Of a DNA stretch of 29,957 nt, positions 23,306 to 29,957 are shown in pieces. Below the pieces are notes generated by a model that saw only the letters and a program-made list of their open reading frames with translations, was not told where the DNA came from and made no database searches. The first letter of the stretch is position 1. Each line of letters begins with the position of its first letter. The DNA comes from a virus. Made by a program: the position numbers and the translations under genes. The stretch lies in IMG/VR virus record IMGVR_UViG_3300030099_004262, positions 1-29,957 of that record. One strand, written 5' to 3'.

Positions 23306-24327
23306 TAGTAACATATATCCGAAGTTCATCTTATAATAACTATGATTATTGCCAAATGCAATTTTTTATGACCTATGTATTAGGACATCAAACAACATCT
23401 GGGAAAAAAGCACAACTAGGAACGATTGTTCATAAGGTTATGGAGATATTAGCCTCTTGTAAAAAACAACTTCAAGATAATAATAATAATAAAAAAAGTT
23501 TATTTATAAATGATGATGCAATTGGTAAGGTGAATTTTACAGCTAAAAACCTATTTACAAAAACCCTTGTTACTAAAATATTAGATCGAAGTTATGATCA
23601 TTATACAAGCAACTGCATACATAAATATACGGGGTCTGATAAAAAGTTTTGTAGAAAGCTAACTGATCAAGCACTAGAATATCATAATGGACAATTCGAC
23701 CCCAGAAAAAGAAACATCGTAGAAGCGGAGCCTCAGTTTGATATTCCGATTGATCGTGACTGGGCAAAATTTAAATACAAGACGCCAGACGGTAAAATAA
23801 CGGAGTGTCAATTAGCGATCAAGGGAACAATTGACCTTGTTACTGAAGTTGACGATGGAATTATTGAAGTTATTGATTGGAAAACTGGACAACGTAAAAA
23901 CTGGGCTACTGGAGAAGAAAAAACATATGAAAAGTTAATTGAAGATCCTCAGTTGCTTTTATATCACTATGCAATTTCTAAACTGTACCCTGACTATGAT
24001 CAGGCAATTATGTCTATATTTTTTATTAGGGATGGTGGCCCATTCAGTATGTGTTTCGATCAAAATGATCAAGAAAAATTTCTAGGAATGCTAGAACAAA
24101 GATTTAAACAAATTCAACGCAATGATTTTCCGCAACCATGCTCTAGGAATAGGACTAGTTTTAAATGTACAAAATTATGTGATTTTTATAAAAAGAATTG
24201 GCCCGGAACAAACATCTCAATGTGCGAACATGTAGAAGAACATCTTAAGGCATTTGGTTATGATGATACTGTAGAAAAATGCACTAAGGAAGGATTTAAT
24301 ATTGGACATTATGAGGCACCGGGATAG
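23302..24327 (+). CDS. Cas4/RecB-like PD-(D/E)xK nuclease with Fe-S-type cysteines
   Basis: Start is TTG at 23302 in a TTGA overlap with the previous stop, with AAAGG seven bases upstream; no ATG fits. The core motifs are His44 (GTIVHKVME), Asp178 (GTIDLV) and Asp192-W-Lys194 (EVIDWKTG), followed by a QLLLYHYAI helix, as in RecB and Cas4 nucleases. One N-terminal cysteine (Cys17, YDYCQMQFF) and a C-terminal group (Cys280, 289, 293, 308) match the arrangement that holds a 4Fe-4S cluster in Cas4/AddB proteins. It is probably an exonuclease in phage replication, recombination or host DNA breakdown. No CRISPR genes are near. Confidence 0.85.
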   Translation: MIVTYIRSSSYNNYDYCQMQFFMTYVLGHQTTSGKKAQLGTIVHKVMEILASCKKQLQDNNNNKKSLFINDDAIGKVNFTAKNLFTKTLVTKILDRSYDHYTSNCIHKYTGSDKKFCRKLTDQALEYHNGQFDPRKRNIVEAEPQFDIPIDRDWAKFKYKTPDGKITECQLAIKGTIDLVTEVDDGIIEVIDWKTGQRKNWATGEEKTYEKLIEDPQLLLYHYAISKLYPDYDQAIMSIFFIRDGGPFSMCFDQNDQEKFLGMLEQRFKQIQRNDFPQPCSRNRTSFKCTKLCDFYKKNWPGTNISMCEHVEEHLKAFGYDDTVEKCTKEGFNIGHYEAPG

Positions 24328-25159
24328 TATAACACTACTTGTTGAACTTTACAAATCTGAGTTTTCACAAAGAAACGAAGAATTTTCTAAAGTATTGCAA
24401 AAAAACATAGAGTGCGAATATATTGATAGCATAATCGTTTTTGCCGATAAAGATGTGAGTCTTTGTAAAGATCAAAAAATAACACGCATTCCAACAAAGA
24501 AAAGAATGACCTATGCAGACTATTTTACATATTGCAACAACAATTTTTGTGAAAATACAATATACATAATTGCAAATAATGATATTTACTTTGACAATAC
24601 CCTAGCCCAACTTGAAGGCATTAAAGAAGATTATTTTGTTTGTTTGACCAGATGGAACACTTACGATAGTGAAACTGAAATACAAGGGCACGAAGCTTTT
24701 TCTCAAGATGTGTGGGCATTCAGAAAAAAAATACCAGAAGAAATGATAAACACATCTTTCTTTTATCAAGGTACACAATGTTGCGATAATCATATTTGCT
24801 TTTTAGCTATTGTAAATAATTTTAAAGTTATTAACCCATGTCACTTAATAAAATCATATCATGTTCATCAGGGTGCAGAACAAAGAACCTACGATATAAA
24901 ACACAGAGAGATTTATAATACAATGCTTTTGTCTACAGTCGATCCATCTGACTCTCTGGAATACAACTCTAAAAATGTTGGTAGTTTTTTTTCTATGAAC
25001 GACAACTCTATGAATGGTGCTGGGAGACTTTGTTCTGATTATTACATCCAATACATACAACAAGTATACCAAGAAACATTTAAATTAAAGTTATTAAAAT
25101 ACAACAAATTAAAAAAAGAACACAAAGATAAACCTATGGTAAAACATGTGAGTTTTTAG
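24302..25159 (+). CDS. GT-A-type glycosyltransferase
   Basis: The 285-residue protein contains TIYIIANNDIYFDNTL (a GT-A strand with an acidic metal-binding cluster), then VCLTRWN, FSQDVWAFRKKIP, a GTQCCDNHICF stretch and a late SYHVHQG, an order typical of nucleotide-sugar-dependent transferases. The likely start is TTG at 24302, because AAGGAAGGA ends seven bases upstream; ATG at 24311 is the alternative. It overlaps the nuclease gene by 26 bases and is the last gene before the dnaE promoter. Acceptor unknown. Confidence 0.72.
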   Translation: MDIMRHRDSITLLVELYKSEFSQRNEEFSKVLQKNIECEYIDSIIVFADKDVSLCKDQKITRIPTKKRMTYADYFTYCNNNFCENTIYIIANNDIYFDNTLAQLEGIKEDYFVCLTRWNTYDSETEIQGHEAFSQDVWAFRKKIPEEMINTSFFYQGTQCCDNHICFLAIVNNFKVINPCHLIKSYHVHQGAEQRTYDIKHREIYNTMLLSTVDPSDSLEYNSKNVGSFFSMNDNSMNGAGRLCSDYYIQYIQQVYQETFKLKLLKYNKLKKEHKDKPMVKHVSF

Positions 25160-25169
25160 ACATCTATAA

Positions 25170-25198
25170 TTGACAAACAAAAGACTGTATAGTATAAT
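25170..25198 (+). promoter_or_regulatory. Perfect-consensus sigma-70 promoter before dnaE
   Basis: TTGACA at 25170-25175 and TATAAT at 25193-25198 are separated by exactly 17 bases. It should be among the strongest promoters of the window with host polymerase. ACATCTAT occurs on both sides (25160-25167 and 25205-25212). Confidence 0.9.
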
Positions 25199-25231
25199 AG
25201 GGAAACATCTATTAAATAATTGAGGAACATT

Positions 25232-26788
25232 ATGTGGAATCCCATTAATTGTAAAACTCACTTCAGTCTACAGCATGGGTTTTGTAAAACGGATAAGTTG
25301 GCAAAACGTTGCTCTGAATATGGTTACTCGGCCTGTGGTATTGCGGACTTTGGAACCGTATCTGGTGCTGTAGAATTCCAACAAGACTGCAAAAAACATG
25401 GAATTAAACCAATCATCGGATGTCAATTTGATGGGTATATTTTATATGCAAAAAACAAAAACGGCTGGTTCGACCTTGTTAGATATGTTTCAAATCAAAA
25501 TCTTAATGTACTAAAAGAAGTTGCCGCCAATGGTAATGTTCTATGCGTGACATCAAATGTAAACGGATTTGCAAATCTCTTTAAGGGTAATCATATACAG
25601 CTTGACTATGAGCCGCAGGCAATCTATTATGTTGATCAGAGTGATGCTGAGTGCCATAGAATCATGCTTTGTGGTAAGCTCAAAACCACTCTAAAGAAAA
25701 TCAAAAACGTTGAACATGACTATGAACAGTTTTTTAACGGCGATGATCAGTGGTACTTGCAAACATCAGGTAGAGAATCAGACGTTTCTAAAATTGTAGA
25801 TCGCTGCGAAGAATATGATCTTGCAGATCAGCCCTCATTTCCCACCTTTGATTGCCCCGAGGGATTTGATGAAGATGAATATCTAACAGAACTTTGTCGA
25901 GAAGGATGGAAAACAAAACTAATACCTAGTGACAAGGTATCAAATGCCACTAACAGGAATATTTATGCAGAAAGAGTAAAACATGAACTTAAGGTTATTT
26001 TTAAGGCTCAACTTTCTGGCTACTTTTTAATTGTACAAGATATTATAAGTTGGGTAAAATCACAAGGTTGGCTCGCTGGTCCTGGTCGCGGATCTGCTGC
26101 CGGATGTCTTGTTTCTTATTTGCTAGATATCACAGAGGTTGACCCGATAGAATATGATTTAATCTTTGAAAGATTCTATAACGAAGGTAGAAACACAGAC
26201 GGGAATATTGCAATTCCAGATATTGATATGGACGTTCCCGCTGAACATAGGGATGAAGTTATTGATTATATGAAACAAAAATATGGCGAACAAAACGTAG
26301 CACAAATGATTACATTCGGTAGACTACAGGGTCGTTCTGCTGTAAAAGAAGTATTAAGGATAAACGAAGCTGTGTCTTTTGCTGAAATGAATGAGATAAC
26401 AGATAGTATACCTGATGAAGCCAAGATTTCCGACCAGCTTGAATTGATGGATGACAAATCTGTTATTAGGTGGACACTTGAAAATGAACCTGAAAAATTG
26501 AAGAACTGGGTCTTCTACAATGAAGATAAACTTGACGGGCCTTTGGCTAATCTATTTGAGCAAGCTATAAATATCGAAGGAACAAATAAGTCTCAGGGAA
26601 AACACCCTGCCGGAGTTGTAATATCTCAACACGTTTTATCAAATGTTTGTCCCATGACTGTTGACAAATCTGGAGATCCAGTTGTAGCCTTTGAAATGAA
26701 TGCATTAGAAACTCAAGGACATGTAAAGTTTGACGTTCTTGGAATTGACCTACTTTCTAAAATAATGGAGATTTGTGAAGATGAGTAA
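25232..26788 (+). CDS. dnaE: DNA polymerase III alpha-type, N-terminal piece (split gene)
   Basis: Replicative polymerase, first of two pieces. I use ATG 25232 (518 residues), with TTGAGGAA upstream. It opens with a PHP domain (KTHFSLQHGF, IADFGTVSGAVEFQ) whose metal ligands look degenerate: the usual DHG reads DFG. The palm follows, with GPGRGSAAG from residue 283, catalytic Asp330 and Asp332 in PDIDMD, and the third Asp501 in VKFDVLGI, equivalent to E. coli D401, D403 and D555. The protein stops 17 residues after Asp501, in the connector before the fingers domain. The missing continuation starts at 29764. It overlaps the next gene by 8 bases. Confidence 0.93.
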   Translation: MWNPINCKTHFSLQHGFCKTDKLAKRCSEYGYSACGIADFGTVSGAVEFQQDCKKHGIKPIIGCQFDGYILYAKNKNGWFDLVRYVSNQNLNVLKEVAANGNVLCVTSNVNGFANLFKGNHIQLDYEPQAIYYVDQSDAECHRIMLCGKLKTTLKKIKNVEHDYEQFFNGDDQWYLQTSGRESDVSKIVDRCEEYDLADQPSFPTFDCPEGFDEDEYLTELCREGWKTKLIPSDKVSNATNRNIYAERVKHELKVIFKAQLSGYFLIVQDIISWVKSQGWLAGPGRGSAAGCLVSYLLDITEVDPIEYDLIFERFYNEGRNTDGNIAIPDIDMDVPAEHRDEVIDYMKQKYGEQNVAQMITFGRLQGRSAVKEVLRINEAVSFAEMNEITDSIPDEAKISDQLELMDDKSVIRWTLENEPEKLKNWVFYNEDKLDGPLANLFEQAINIEGTNKSQGKHPAGVVISQHVLSNVCPMTVDKSGDPVVAFEMNALETQGHVKFDVLGIDLLSKIMEICEDE

Positions 26789-27005
26789 TTACTTTGAAAT
26801 ATATCGTGCTGTTGTCTTTGATGGTTCAGCCGTAGAATCCAATGGAGTATCTTTGTGTAATTTAGAAAACTTTATGCATAATTTTGTACCGAGGGCTAAA
26901 TATCAAGTTTGTTCTGACAGATTAAATTTTCATTCTCTTTATTACAACATTGATGATGCTGTAAAGAAATTTATAGAACTAAAGCAAAAGAGAAGAGTTT
27001 CATGA
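26781..27005 (+). CDS. Unknown 74-residue protein
   Basis: ATG at 26781 is preferred over the in-frame GTG at 26775; GGAG lies about 10 bases upstream inside the end of the polymerase piece. The protein is mixed alpha/beta with Cys37-like and His/Tyr-rich stretches (KYQVCSDRLNFHSLYYN). No family recognised. It is the first gene inserted between the two polymerase pieces and joins the next gene by ATGA. Confidence 0.6.
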   Translation: MSNYFEIYRAVVFDGSAVESNGVSLCNLENFMHNFVPRAKYQVCSDRLNFHSLYYNIDDAVKKFIELKQKRRVS

Positions 27006-27652
27006 ATATAAGTGTAACCTTTTGTGTAACATGCTGCGATAAAGATGTTCATTACTTAGATCAATGTATTAAATATATAAAATCTCAAACCGTAAAACCT
27101 GAAGAGGTAGTGGTTATATGTAGCGGTCTTGCAGATACTAACGCTATTGATCAATTATTTAATAAATGCAAAAAAAACAATTATATTGTTTATAATTATT
27201 CTAAAAAACGACTACTACCAGGGTGGGCAAGAAATACAGGAGGACATATTAGCACAAGCGATGTGGTTTGTTTTTGTGATGTAGATGATGCAATTCACCC
27301 ACAAAAATGCGAATATGTAAAAAAAGTTTTTAAATATAGCAAAGTTTCTGCTTTAATTCATAACTACCATACGCCAGAATCATTCGAGGGATGGGAAGAA
27401 TTAAATTTTGTATATGAATCAATTGAAAGAGTTGAAAGAATTGATGTAGGATGTACCAACATTAGAACAAAAAAAGATGAAGATGTTGCACATGGTCCAA
27501 TATCATGTAGAACAAATATGTTGATTAATAAAGAAATTACTTATGATGAAACAATATCACTAGGAGAAGATGGTATTTTTTGCCAGGATATTGTACGTCA
27601 TCCAGAACATCGCTTATACTATACACCTCAAAAACTTATGGTTTATCTATGA
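27002..27652 (+). CDS. Family 2-type (GT-A) glycosyltransferase
   Basis: A 216-residue protein starting with the GT2 first strand and helix (ISVTFCVTCCDKDVHYLDQC, EEVVVICSG), then GWARNTGGHI and the metal-binding acidic motif CFCDVDDAIHP, and a late ISLGEDGIFCQDIV that fits the catalytic-base region. It should transfer a sugar from a nucleotide donor; acceptor unknown. It lies between the polymerase N-piece and the proofreading exonuclease, with ATGA overlaps at both ends. Confidence 0.82.
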   Translation: MNISVTFCVTCCDKDVHYLDQCIKYIKSQTVKPEEVVVICSGLADTNAIDQLFNKCKKNNYIVYNYSKKRLLPGWARNTGGHISTSDVVCFCDVDDAIHPQKCEYVKKVFKYSKVSALIHNYHTPESFEGWEELNFVYESIERVERIDVGCTNIRTKKDEDVAHGPISCRTNMLINKEITYDETISLGEDGIFCQDIVRHPEHRLYYTPQKLMVYL

Positions 27653-27750
27653 AACTTATAAAAATACCAGTTGCACAAATAAAAAGAGAGATTAATAAAT
27701 TAAACAAATCTAGTATAGTAGAGGAAAAATCATACAATGAATTATCGTGA
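27649..27750 (+). CDS. Possible 33-residue peptide before the exonuclease
   Basis: Starts in an ATGA overlap with the glycosyltransferase stop and ends 14 bases inside the exonuclease gene. The product is basic and helical (AQIKREINKLNKSS). Its position fits a coupling ORF, but its short length and lack of a motif leave it uncertain. A weak promoter-like TTAATA-N16-TATAGT (27692-27719) also lies here. Confidence 0.4.
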   Translation: MKLIKIPVAQIKREINKLNKSSIVEEKSYNELS

Positions 27751-28423
27751 TATCATCGTATTCGACTTTGAGACCACAGGTCAGAATCCTTACAAGTGTC
27801 AGCCAACCCAGATTGCTGCCGTTGCTATCCACGCACGTAAATTGGAGCTGCAACCAGGAGGAATTTTTGAAAGTAAAATGCGATGTATTGTAGATGATGA
27901 GAAAGCAATCGCTGCTGGATTTGACCCTGTAGAAGACAAAGCTTTGGAAGTAACTAGAAAAACCAGGGCAGAAATTGCGAAAGGTCCAATGCCTAAAACT
28001 GTATGGAAAAAGTTTGCTCAATTTTGCGACAAATATAATTGGAAGGGTACATCTTTTACAGCACCAATCGCAGCTGGCTATAACATTAATGGCTATGACA
28101 TGCCCATTGTTGAAAGATTGTGCCAAGCTTTTGGACCTGTTGATGAGAAGAAAGGTAAACAAAAAATTTTTAATCCTGTTTTTACTATGGATGTTATGCA
28201 GCACGTTTATTGTTGGTTTGAAAATAATGCTGACGTAAAAGGTTATAGTATGGATTATCTTCGTGACTACTTTGGTATGCCTAAAGACAATGCCCACGAT
28301 GCCTTGCAGGATGTCAAAGATACTGCTAATATTTTGATTAAGTTTTTAAAGATGCAAAGAAACTTATCTAAGAAAATTAAATTTGAGAAGGCTTTTGCCA
28401 AAGGAGAAGTATATGTCAAATAA
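27737..28423 (+). CDS. DnaQ-like DEDDh 3'-5' exonuclease
   Basis: Likely the proofreading subunit for the split polymerase, whose own PHP domain seems inactive. ExoI shows Asp10 and Glu12 (VFDFETTG), ExoII shows Asp121 in GYNINGYDMPIV, and ExoIII shows His187 and Asp192 in AHDALQDV, so it is a DEDDh type. The 228 residues are close to the E. coli epsilon subunit (243), with a basic C-terminal tail that might bind the polymerase. GAGG lies before the ATG. It sits between the two polymerase pieces, overlapping the next gene by 11 bases. Confidence 0.92.
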   Translation: MNYRDIIVFDFETTGQNPYKCQPTQIAAVAIHARKLELQPGGIFESKMRCIVDDEKAIAAGFDPVEDKALEVTRKTRAEIAKGPMPKTVWKKFAQFCDKYNWKGTSFTAPIAAGYNINGYDMPIVERLCQAFGPVDEKKGKQKIFNPVFTMDVMQHVYCWFENNADVKGYSMDYLRDYFGMPKDNAHDALQDVKDTANILIKFLKMQRNLSKKIKFEKAFAKGEVYVK

Positions 28424-28997
28424 TATAGATCACTTTTACAACAATATCCAAGGATGGTTTGATTTTCACAAAGTATACCAAAATCAAGTTATTAAAGCTC
28501 CATCGACTGGTGCTAAGTTTGTTGAAGTTGGTTCTTGGAAAGGTGCCAGTGCTTCGTATATGGCAGTAGAAATTGCCAACTCGCAAAAAGAGATTGACTT
28601 CTATTGTATAGACACATGGAGTGGAAGTCAGGAACATTTGAATGAAGACAGTGCTGCCTATGAACCCAACATAAAACAAAAAGACTGGCTTTATAATCAA
28701 TTTATAAAAAATATGAAACCCGTCCAAGACTACTATACGGCTATTAGAAAAGAATCTATAGAGGCGGCAAAAGATTTTGAAGATAAGTCATTAGACTTTG
28801 TTTTTATAGACGCTTCTCATGATTACGATAATGTGCTTGCTGATCTTAGGGCTTGGTTTCCTAAATTAAAAAGTCAGTCCGGTTTTTTTGGACACGACGC
28901 AGGGGCAACAGACGTTAAACACGCTATAAATGATTTTTGCAAAGATAACAACCTGCAAATAAGATTAAATGGTCCCTGTTGGGAAATTTTTCAATAA
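28413..28997 (+). CDS. Class I SAM-dependent methyltransferase
   Basis: ATG 28413 is preferred because AAAGGAG lies seven bases upstream; the longer in-frame start at 28383 has none. The 194-residue protein has motif I KFVEVGSWKGASASYM, a post-I acidic residue in YCIDTWSGS, and LDFVFIDASHDYDNVLADL, matching the Methyltransf_24 / cephalosporin hydroxylase-like group often found near glycan genes. Target unknown (sugar or small molecule likely). It lies inside the split polymerase region. Confidence 0.82.
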   Translation: MSNNIDHFYNNIQGWFDFHKVYQNQVIKAPSTGAKFVEVGSWKGASASYMAVEIANSQKEIDFYCIDTWSGSQEHLNEDSAAYEPNIKQKDWLYNQFIKNMKPVQDYYTAIRKESIEAAKDFEDKSLDFVFIDASHDYDNVLADLRAWFPKLKSQSGFFGHDAGATDVKHAINDFCKDNNLQIRLNGPCWEIFQ

Positions 28998-29010
28998 AGT
29001 TCAATAAAGG
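28991..29010 (+). repeat. 10-base tandem duplication at a gene junction
   Basis: TCAATAAAGT is followed at once by TCAATAAAGG. The first copy carries the methyltransferase stop codon; the second leads into the AAGGAAGG binding site of the next gene. Confidence 0.6.
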
Positions 29011-29021
29011 AAGGTGTTTTA

Positions 29022-29777
29022 ATGAATAAAAAATTTATTATTGAAGGCTACAGACCCGCTCAATGGGACGGTTTCTCATACATAACAGACTGTCCCGCAT
29101 TTCTCCACAGTATCAGTACAGGAAATTCACAGCCTTACTGGAGTGGCGGGCCTCCTAGAGATTCTGAATTGAATATTATTAAGTCTTATATTGCCAAGAC
29201 GAAAAGAAACAAAACATTTCTAGATGTGGGCGGTCATATTGGAACTATGTCAATTCCATTATCTTTAATTTATCATAATGTACACGGCTTTGAACCCTGT
29301 GAAACAAATTATAAATTTTTCACAGAGAATATTAAAATAAATAAAGTTGACAATGTTCATGCTCATAATGTAGCAATTTCCAACCACGCTTCAAAGGTTA
29401 GTGTTTTCAAGCATCCAATGCCCAGAGGTCATCAACACAATAGTGGTTGCTATGCAGTCAAAGATGACTCAGAAGGTTTGGTAGACTGTGTTACTCTGGA
29501 CAGTCTAGATTTTGCAGATGTTGACTTTATAAAGATTGATGTTCAGGGCAAGGAGTCAGAAGTTCTTGAAGGGGCTATCAATACAATTAGAAAATATAAA
29601 CCCCTTTTGATGATTGAAGTGACTGATAAAGAACAGACAGAGGAAAGTCTTAAAGGGTTTGCAACATTAAGGAAAGAAATTGTGGAGTTTTTGAGCGAAG
29701 AAGATTATGTCATATATTATGACAATGGTAGTGATATCTTTATGTGTACAGAGGAAATTACGCATGTTCGACATTAA
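29022..29777 (+). CDS. FkbM-family methyltransferase
   Basis: A 251-residue protein with the FkbM pattern: motif I FLDVGGHIGTMSIPLSL, acidic residue in HGFEPCETNYKFF, NKVDNVHAHNVAISN, then DFIKIDVQGKESEVLEGA and PLLMIEV. Such enzymes methylate hydroxyl groups, often on sugars of lipopolysaccharide or glycolipids, using S-adenosylmethionine. Strong AAGGAAGG upstream. It overlaps the start of the polymerase C-piece by 14 bases, so that piece may be translated in a coupled way. Confidence 0.88.
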   Translation: MNKKFIIEGYRPAQWDGFSYITDCPAFLHSISTGNSQPYWSGGPPRDSELNIIKSYIAKTKRNKTFLDVGGHIGTMSIPLSLIYHNVHGFEPCETNYKFFTENIKINKVDNVHAHNVAISNHASKVSVFKHPMPRGHQHNSGCYAVKDDSEGLVDCVTLDSLDFADVDFIKIDVQGKESEVLEGAINTIRKYKPLLMIEVTDKEQTEESLKGFATLRKEIVEFLSEEDYVIYYDNGSDIFMCTEEITHVRH

Positions 29778-29957
29778 TAATTTTGATGATCCTGAAGTTT
29801 GGGATCTCATTTGCGATGGAAATACTAAGGGTGTTTTTCAGTTGGAGTCTAATCTAGGCAAACATTGGGCAAAAGAAATTCAGCCCAGAAACATTAAAGA
29901 ATTAGCGGCTCTGGTAAGTCTTATTCGTCCTGGCACTTTGTTGGCTAGAGATGCTAA
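29764..29957 (+). CDS. dnaE: DNA polymerase III alpha-type, C-terminal piece (runs off window)
   Basis: Second piece of the split polymerase. It opens with its own ATG and AGAGGAA eight bases upstream, then reads VWDLICDGNTKGVFQLES and later ELAALVSLIRPGTL. These are the fingers-domain blocks (GVFQxES, A-L-x-RPG) that in one-piece DnaE follow 30-50 residues after the third catalytic Asp, exactly where the N-piece ends. 64 codons are visible; the frame is open at the right edge. Fingers, beta-clamp binding and OB domains should be encoded beyond it. Confidence 0.93.
   Translation, partial: MFDINNFDDPEVWDLICDGNTKGVFQLESNLGKHWAKEIQPRNIKELAALVSLIRPGTLLARDA

Noticed and set aside
23470-23495. Short AAT repeat
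   Set aside because: It encodes a run of Asn in a variable loop of the nuclease and is a simple-sequence slip, not a functional array.
27710-28297. Long minus-strand ORF of 195 codons
   Set aside because: It is antisense to the DnaQ-like exonuclease gene, whose motifs are complete, and its translation shows no recognisable pattern.
26740-29800. Split intein at the polymerase break
   Set aside because: Neither end shows intein blocks: the N-piece ends right after the palm motif and the C-piece starts with native fingers sequence and its own ATG. No Cys or Ser splice junction is visible.
1-29957. tRNA genes, CRISPR arrays, insertion sequences
   Set aside because: No cloverleaf, regularly spaced repeat or transposase was seen on reading through; a dedicated tRNA search was not possible.

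Overview
The window looks like an internal piece of the genome of a large, AT-rich tailed bacteriophage (Caudoviricetes). All supported genes lie on the + strand, are packed end to end with 1-60 base overlaps (many ATGA, TAATG or TTGA junctions), and include a phage-type set: UvsX/RecA-like recombinase, DnaB-like helicase, DnaG-like primase, a DnaE-type DNA polymerase, DnaQ-like exonuclease, ribonucleotide reductase, ThyX, MazG-like hydrolase, dNMP kinase, PhoH and a small sigma factor. The host cannot be named. Near-consensus sigma-70 promoters show that it is a bacterium. Both ends are cut inside genes, and no terminase, portal or major capsid gene was recognised.

Layout. 1-1037: end of a GT-B glycosyltransferase. 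1027-4441: a papain-like cysteine peptidase followed by small membrane or unknown proteins, one holin-like and one with an in-frame stop before a basic tail. 4456-5569: an unknown protein and a sigma factor. 5575-6861: a putative virion protein with its own promoter-like motif and strong terminator, then a membrane-anchored coiled-coil protein and a second terminator. 6882-7140: a small gene split by a frameshift. 7169-12588: a nucleotide-metabolism operon (nrdA, zinc ribbon, small helical protein, nrdB, nucleotidyltransferase, thyX, two unknowns, MazG-like) behind a sigma-70 promoter carrying dyad symmetries. 12590-14518: a second putative virion protein and PhoH. 14589-16823: zinc-ribbon and unknown small proteins. 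16807-25159: recombination and replication genes (uvsX-like, Vsr-like nuclease, dnaB-like, primase, dNMP kinase, Cas4/RecB-like nuclease) with two glycosyltransferases interspersed. 25170-29957: a perfect-consensus sigma-70 promoter, then the replicative polymerase.

The most striking feature is the polymerase. The DnaE-type alpha subunit is encoded in two separate pieces. The N-terminal piece (25232-26788) holds a degenerate PHP domain and all three catalytic aspartates. The C-terminal piece begins at 29764 with its own start and ribosome-binding site and runs off the window. Between them sit about 3 kb of tightly coupled genes: a 74-residue unknown, a GT2 glycosyltransferase, a 33-residue ORF, a DnaQ-like proofreading exonuclease, a methyltransferase and an FkbM methyltransferase. 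The split is in the connector after the palm domain, not at a known intein site.

Secondary points are a shared TGTGTATAAAG motif upstream of both putative virion genes (a candidate late promoter for the sigma factor), matching ATCTA-type elements around the two early promoters, and sugar- and methyl-transfer genes scattered one by one through the replication operon.
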